This document shows positions 58,266 through 64,000 of a stretch of 64,000 nt of DNA, piece by piece. A model generated the notes under the pieces. The model was not told the origin of the DNA, searched no databases, and saw nothing but the letters and a program-made list of their open reading frames with translations. This DNA comes from Marasmius tenuissimus (Eukaryota; Basidiomycota; Agaricomycetes; Agaricales; Marasmiaceae), in the NCBI GenBank assembly GCA_029532415.1, contig JAQOTA010000029.1, positions 165,774 through 229,773 of the forward strand, read 5' to 3'. The translations under genes and the position numbers were made by a program. Numbering within the stretch: the stretch's first letter is position 1; each line of letters opens with the position of its first letter.

Positions 58266-61200
58266 ATGGCCTCAGTAAAGCCACGTCAGACAGGAATACC
58301 TACCCCAGGTCGACCATCTGGAGGTAGTAGCGGCATTCCGACACCAGGGACGAGATCGAGAAGCTCATCACAAGCAGGGAGTTACCTCCCGAGTTCATCG
58401 TCGACAGCACTGGACGAGGAATATATGAATCTCGCCTTCAAGAACGCAGTGAAGGCGAATGACCCTTTCCAACATCGTGGTCTGGCGTCGTCGAGCTCGT
58501 TCAGTCAGAGCCAGGGTTCAGGGTTAAACCAGAGCATGGCTAGGGCAAAGACACCGACATCCATGCGACCGCCTAGCCGACAATCTGACGTAGGGCTGGC
58601 AGGCGTGAGGAGCGTCAGCAGAGCAGGATGGGTTCCGGAAGTCGGAGACGCTGTTCGGATAGAGAGCTTGGGATTTGAGGGAATTCTACAATTTGTCGGT
58701 GATATCGAGGGAAAACAAGGACTTTGGGCTGGAGTTGAGTTATCTGGAGGATTTGCAGGGAAAGGAAAGAACGACGGTAGTGTCGCAGGGTGAGTTGGTT
58801 TTAGGCCAACCGTCTCGAGTTTTTTGGGTCTGAAACTTGTTTTATTTCTGAAGGAAACAATATTTCAAATGTCCTCCGAAATGTGGTGTTTTCGTTGCTA
58901 CGACGAAATTGTCTCCGCCCACCGTATCTCATCCCGGAGCCCGGCCGTCGTCTGTGGCTTCTTCACGGGGCGGTCGGACCACTCCTTCATTCTCTACTTC
59001 AACCTCTGGTCGGATTACGCCTTCTTCATTCTCCCTGTCCCGAGGACCCTCGACTAGAATGAGCTTTGGTTCTGGTCGCACTACACCATCCACGAATGGC
59101 AGGATAACACCCTCGACCTCCACCAATATGACATCTCCAGAAACACCAGCAGTACGAGCTGCCAGGTTGAAAGCAATGGCCAAGGCTGGCAACAATTCAA
59201 CCTCGACATCCAAAGCCAGCTTGGCCAAGTCCACCAATGCTGGCGCGACGCCCATGGCCAAGTCCAAATCCACCAACGGTCAGACCGCAGTTCCAGTCCC
59301 AGGCGTTCCCACACCCGGAAGTCGTGCAAGCAAGTACACCGGTGTGACCGCTAAACAGTTATCCTTGAACAAATCCACCTCTTCACCCGTCACCTCCATG
59401 AAATCACCGACAGGAACCTCCATTCCTTCCCCCAAAACCACACTATCACCCGTCACCAACATACCCACCACAGGCGTCTCCCCATCACGCATCCGTACAA
59501 TCTCAGGAGTCAACTCAACCTCCGGCATAGGTTCACCCTTCGGTACACCCAAACCACGAATAGGCACAGGCTTCGCCGCTCCCAGCTCAGGAATAAGCTC
59601 CCCCGTGGCCGGCAACACACCCAAAGCACGTATCCCATCCGGAGTCGCGATGCCTCCCCCACCCATCCCCTTACCCCGATTAGGTTCCGGATCGCCTATG
59701 AGAAGCGTTTCGGCGACTTCCTCTTCTTCGACCGCATCCGTCGATATGGGTTCTCCCTGTGCGAGTCCGACGAGGAGGGGGAGAGTCACGGATTTGAGTA
59801 TCTTGAGCAGCGATGAGTTGGAGGCGAGGGGGAAAGTGTTGCAGGATAGGATTGCTGGGTTGACTGGGGGGAAAGTGACGCCCTCGCCTTCACCTGTGCC
59901 TTCTACGTCTTCTTCAGGGGGATCGCCACCGGGACCGGGACAGGCACCTGGATCTCCTGTTCGGAGGGGGACGATCGTTGGTTCAAGGGCGCGATCGAGG
60001 TCGAGAGCGCGAACGACGACGACTGCGTCACCTAGACGACCTTCTTCGAGGACTGCATATTCGAGACCGTCGAGTGTTGCGTCTAATCGACCGGGGAGTG
60101 TGGCTGCTGCTGCTGCGTTGGGGAAAAGTGGACGTATGTCCGTCGATCCGGGTGCTCAAGTCGATCAGATGCAGAGTCGGATTCAGGCCCTCGAGTATGA
60201 GAATACGAGGTTGCGGAGTAAAGTGGATGAGTTGGAGGGTGAGGTTTTGGTTGGGAAGAGTGCTGCCGCCTCTGCGTCTTCTACTACTTCTTTGGAGGAG
60301 ATGGAGGAGGAGAAAAAGAAGGTGCTCGAGTTGAATGAAAAGGTGGAGACGTTGGAGGGGGATAAGACCAAATTGGCGGGTGATATGAAGCGTTTGGAGG
60401 AAAGGAAGGCGGAGTTGGAGACTGCGTATGATCGATTGGAGGTTGAGAAAGTGCAGTTCCAGGAGACACAGTCTAAGCTCGAGGCGTCCAAGAAGGAGGC
60501 CGAGGAGCTCAATGAGACTCTTCAATCTCAAAAGTCGCATCTGCAGGGTGCTGTGAACCGGTTGGAGGAAGAGAAAGATCGCGTTGAAGAAGAGAAGAAG
60601 ACCGTGGAGACATCCAAAGGAGAAGTCGAGGCTAAGTTGAAAAAGGTCATCGTCGATTTCGAAGAAGAAAGGAGAGATCTCCGAGAGATGATTGACGAGC
60701 TCAGACACGCCGGACAGGTCATTTCTCTCCCATTTTCACATTGCGCTTCCAACGGTAAACTAATAATTCACTCGCGCCCCCCTTACAGGAAACCATCGCC
60801 CTTTACGAAGAGAAACTCCGACAAGCCGATCTCCAGAAGTACGACTTGGAAGACCGCATCGCAGAACTCGAAGCTCAAGCTTCCTCCAACCTCTCCCGAT
60901 CCACCAACGCCAAGCTCAACGGTATCAAAGACAAAGACATGAACGGCCACCGTAGATCTCCCAGTGCCGCTTCGAGCAATACCGCTGTTTCGACCAAGCC
61001 GACTTCCGATGACGCAGAATCCCCCGCTCCCGTTGCACAGATTGAGACGGAGACGCTGCAACTCCAGCTTTCGCATTTGCAGCACAAGATCACTTCGTTG
61101 GAGGATATGTTGGACGATACGAGGTCGGATCATGAGGTTGAGATTACGGCGTTTACTGCGCGAGTTGAGAAGGCGAAGGAGAGGGAGGAAGGGTTTAGGA

Positions 61201-63901
61201 AGGAGGTTGCTGATTTGAAGAGGGAGTTGGGTGAGGCGAAGAGGGAGAAGGAGAGGGTTGTGAGGGAGGGTGAGAGGAGGGTGATGGAGGTTGAGGAGGC
61301 GTTGAGGGAGAGTACGGTGACGTTGGAGGAGATGAGGGCTGAGGTTGAGGGGTTGAGGGGGGAGTTGGCTGTAAGTTTGAAATTACTTCTGGAATATCGT
61401 TGCTTACCCTTGCGGTGTGTAGAACGTCAACGGTCTCGCAGCATCGACTTCGTCTGCCACGGGAGAATTGCAGAGCAAGTTGACTGAGGCTCAGATTCGG
61501 GCTGAGCAGGAGAAGGAAGGTTTCTTGGACGAGATTCAGAGGCTCACGGAGAAGATGGCGGACTGGGAGGCAAGATGTGAGAAGGTAGGTGCTCCGCTGC
61601 CATTTCTCGCCCACTTTTTTTGTTATCCCCGGGATAGCGGTCTTTCCTTTTTGCTCAGCCAATTGGTCGCCCCTATATCCTCCTTTACCATGAGCATGAG
61701 ATTGCTATTCAACGTCTGGGCTCCCACTATACTTTCAATTTTTGAAATGGGAGCTTCTAACCGAGGCGCTCTGCACAACGCACCTCGGACTTGTTCCTTC
61801 ATGTCCGGTGCACGTTCTTCTGTGACGCTCCTTTCCGACATTCGCCTCTTCTACTTGTCTCCTACTGCCCCCGTACAACTCGTAACTGATGTTGACTCCC
61901 CGCTAGCTCAAGCAACTTACGGAGGAACAAACTACCGAAATCGAGGGTCTCAAGAAGAAGACTAACCGTGATGTCTCAATCAATGGGTCTGTCTTACAGT
62001 CCCCGTCGACGCCGAGCAAGCAAGAGAAGTACGATAAGCATGAACTGAACACGGCCAAGGAGGAGATCACGGGCCTGAAGTACGTTTGTCGACAGCTTTC
62101 TCTTTTGTCTCCCATCCTCCCCTTCAAGTCTTTTTCAGTGAAGGGGTGGACTTGCATCCGTATCTCCTTCTCATTTCTCCCTCGTACCTCTTTTCGTCTT
62201 ATATGTTACCGTCTCCCATCACTGTGGCGAACTGTGATGTCTAACTCGAGCCCCAGGCATATCGTTCAGGAATTGCAGAAGGAGTCCGTGGCCGGAAGCC
62301 AAAGGAATAAGGTGTTGGAGTCGGAGAACCAACTCTTGATGTCCGAGATGGAGAAGCTGCGCCAGGTGGGTTGTGTTTCCTCTTGCTTTGTCTTTCCACT
62401 TCCTCCCGCCCCCTCTTCCTGTGGCTTTATAATGGGCCGTTTCGCTGTTCTTCAAGCGTATCCTCTCTTCCCTCCCTCTTTTCATACCGGTTCTCATTAT
62501 ATGTTGAAACGGCTCGCTGACCATCTCCGTCTCCGTTTGCTTCCCTTCGCACTTATCTTGGCGGTGTACGATCTTCCGGTCTCCCTCGTATTCCTCGCCT
62601 GCCCGCCGACATTCCGGATTTGTCTGTCGTCGTCCCTCGACTGAACGTCGTTCTCCATACGACTCTGATCCCGGCGATACGTTCTCTTGATTCACGGTTC
62701 GCAATTATTATCGCTACCTGGATCGCATCGTTCCGGGACTATTTCACTCATTCCCATCGACATGTCCTCCCTCTTTCTCTCCCTTCACTCTCCCATCTTC
62801 GCTTGCGTATTTCGCTATTGGAACCACCTCATCCACGGTTCCTCTTCTCCTCCACTCACCCCCGCTACCTATGATGGATCTCATGATGGTCCCATATCCG
62901 TATCCTCTGTGCGCTCACGAACTTGTTCTCCCTCTCCATCGTCCTCTTCCGCGTCTTTCTACTCCTGTTTCGGACCTTGCGATGACCGTGAACAGGAGGT
63001 GAAGATTCTCGAGGATAATCTCGACCAAAGCATTCTACGAGAGGAAGAGAACCTACACATTGATGGCAGTGGTACCGATCCGTCGGATGTCGAAGCCCTC
63101 AAGAAGACTTTGAAGGAGCAGAGATTGCGAACAGATGTGAGTTGCCTAGGACTTGGGTATCCGGTGCGGTGGATGCTAAAGTCCGTCACTTCCCCAGGTC
63201 GAGATTGAGCAGCTCAGGAAGAAGCTTGCTGATGCTGAGATGAAGAATGCTAGAACGACGCATGATGTATGGGTGCTCGTTGTCGTTTTTGCTCTATGTG
63301 TTCTGACGAGCGTCTTTTCGTATAGCTGAATAAGGAGATCAGCGAGCTCGAGTCATTGGTTGAGGCCAAGGTACGTTTGACCCTCATTGTCTTGAGATGA
63401 AGATTCTGACTAGTTATTCTCGCCACAGATCTATCGTGAAGTACGTTTCACTAACTTATAATACTCTTGAGTTCATGCTGACATTCAACGCAGGATGAGC
63501 TGGATCAGGAGGTTGAACGCCTAAAGGAGAAAGTCGCGAAGCTCGAAAGGAAGGTATCCAAGACGAGCACCGGACCTGAAACGGTCGTGGCTCAGGCGGA
63601 AGAACATGTACGCAGCGCGTCTTTGACTTCGACGGCGCCCTCCCATATCTCCACCCCATCTGTCTCGTCGGTAACTTCTATCGACGTTTGTGAGATATGC
63701 GAGAAGCCGGGACACGATATCTTCACCTGCGATCTGCTCAAAGAAGACGGACCGCTCTCGGCCACGTCAATCACTAGCGCAGCTCACAAAGCTATCAATG
63801 GTGACAGAGAGGAGGAAGAGGAACTCGACGTGTGGTGCGAGGACTGTGAAGGTCATGGCCACACTGCCGAGAACTGTCCCAACTCGGAAGACGTTTTCTA
63901 A
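58266..63901 (+). CDS. CLIP-170/Tip1-type CAP-Gly microtubule plus-end protein
   Basis: Eleven exons: 58266-58789, 58854-60717, 60789-61370, 61423-61584, 61907-62079, 62257-62365, 62996-63136, 63198-63266, 63326-63370, 63429-63440, 63494-63901; 4089 nt, 1362 aa. CAP-Gly domain at residues about 124-193, with G-L-W-A-G-V-E-L and the tubulin/EB-binding K-N-D-G (168-171). Ser/Pro-rich linkers with I-P-T-P-G repeats flank it, followed by a long coiled coil from about residue 590. Two CCHC zinc knuckles lie near the C-terminus: C-E-I-C-E-K-P-G-H-D-I-F-T-C and C-E-D-C-E-G-H-G-H-T-A-E-N-C. The end is S-E-D-V-F, an EEY/F-like tail. This matches the CLIP-170 plan (fission yeast Tip1). Role: tracking growing microtubule ends in polarised growth. 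A 12 nt exon (63429-63440) and introns of 322 and 630 nt are unusual for this window. Confidence 0.9.
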
Positions 63902-64000
63902 ACGCCTCCCGTGAACATTCGCTCGCTGTCTGCTTTTCTTTTTCTTACATATCCATAGTCCACTCATTCCGCTGACCCTTTCTTTCTTCTTCTCCTCTCC
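63902..64000 (+). other. 3' flank of CLIP-like gene
   Basis: Pyrimidine-rich 3' UTR or flank to the window end; no further gene visible. Confidence 0.5.

Noticed and set aside
59280..59789. 169-codon minus-strand ORF
   Set aside because: Shadow of the Ser/Pro/Thr-rich linker of the CLIP-like gene.
60028..60708. 226-codon minus-strand ORF
   Set aside because: Antisense to the coiled coil of the CLIP-like gene; leucine/serine-rich shadow of a Glu/Lys-rich coding strand, no splice signals of its own.
1..64000. tRNA, rRNA, CRISPR array, intact transposon or retroelement
   Set aside because: No B-box with paired A-box, no regular spacer-repeat array, and no transposase or reverse-transcriptase motif was seen by eye; a covariance-model scan would be needed to exclude tRNAs.

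Overview
The window is nuclear DNA from a filamentous basidiomycete, most likely a saprotrophic or wood/litter-decaying Agaricomycete. The evidence is many genes cut by 50-70 nt GT-AG introns with CTAAC/CTGAC-type branch sites, Agaricomycete-type families (CYP63-like P450, DUF6534-type multipass protein, two-domain secreted heme peroxidase, GH16 glucanase) and dense gene spacing on the right against a gene-poor, repeat-rich left third. All gene models were spliced by hand. In nearly every model the exon lengths sum to a multiple of three and the phases match, which is the main support. No database search was run.

Left arm (1-14.6 kb): an accessory region built from a duplicated two-gene module. 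Each unit has a gene for a seven-helix receptor-like membrane protein followed about 0.9 kb later by a small soluble DUF6593-like gene. Unit 1 (about 2.0-5.9 kb) keeps its receptor gene but has a dead DUF6593 copy; unit 2 (about 8.85-12.65 kb) keeps both. Relics of a third receptor unit (0.7-1.5 kb) and of another DUF6593 3' end (14.35-14.54 kb) flank them. A block of about 2 kb (1.5-3.48 kb) in unit 1 is almost free of CpG and ends abruptly inside the receptor gene.

Middle (15.6-29 kb): a 16-exon microsomal P450, an F-box/LRR-like gene on the minus strand, a gene-poor stretch (19.8-24.5 kb), then a long low-complexity nuclear protein with a divergent GATA-type zinc finger. A further gene-poor stretch runs from 29.1 to 31.8 kb.

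Secretory/metabolic cluster (31.8-52.7 kb): a secreted heme peroxidase; four alpha/beta-hydrolase paralogues as two head-in inverted pairs, each pair with one intact and one broken copy; between the pairs a small secreted cysteine-containing protein and a CYP63-type P450; then a GH16 endo-beta-glucanase and an HSL-type esterase. Together these suggest extracellular polymer attack and oxidation or hydrolysis of hydrophobic compounds.

Right end (53.2-64 kb): conserved regulatory and cytoskeletal genes: a bHLH transcription factor, a DUF6534 multipass protein, an unrecognised short ORF and a CLIP-170/Tip1-type microtubule plus-end protein with a CAP-Gly domain and two zinc knuckles.
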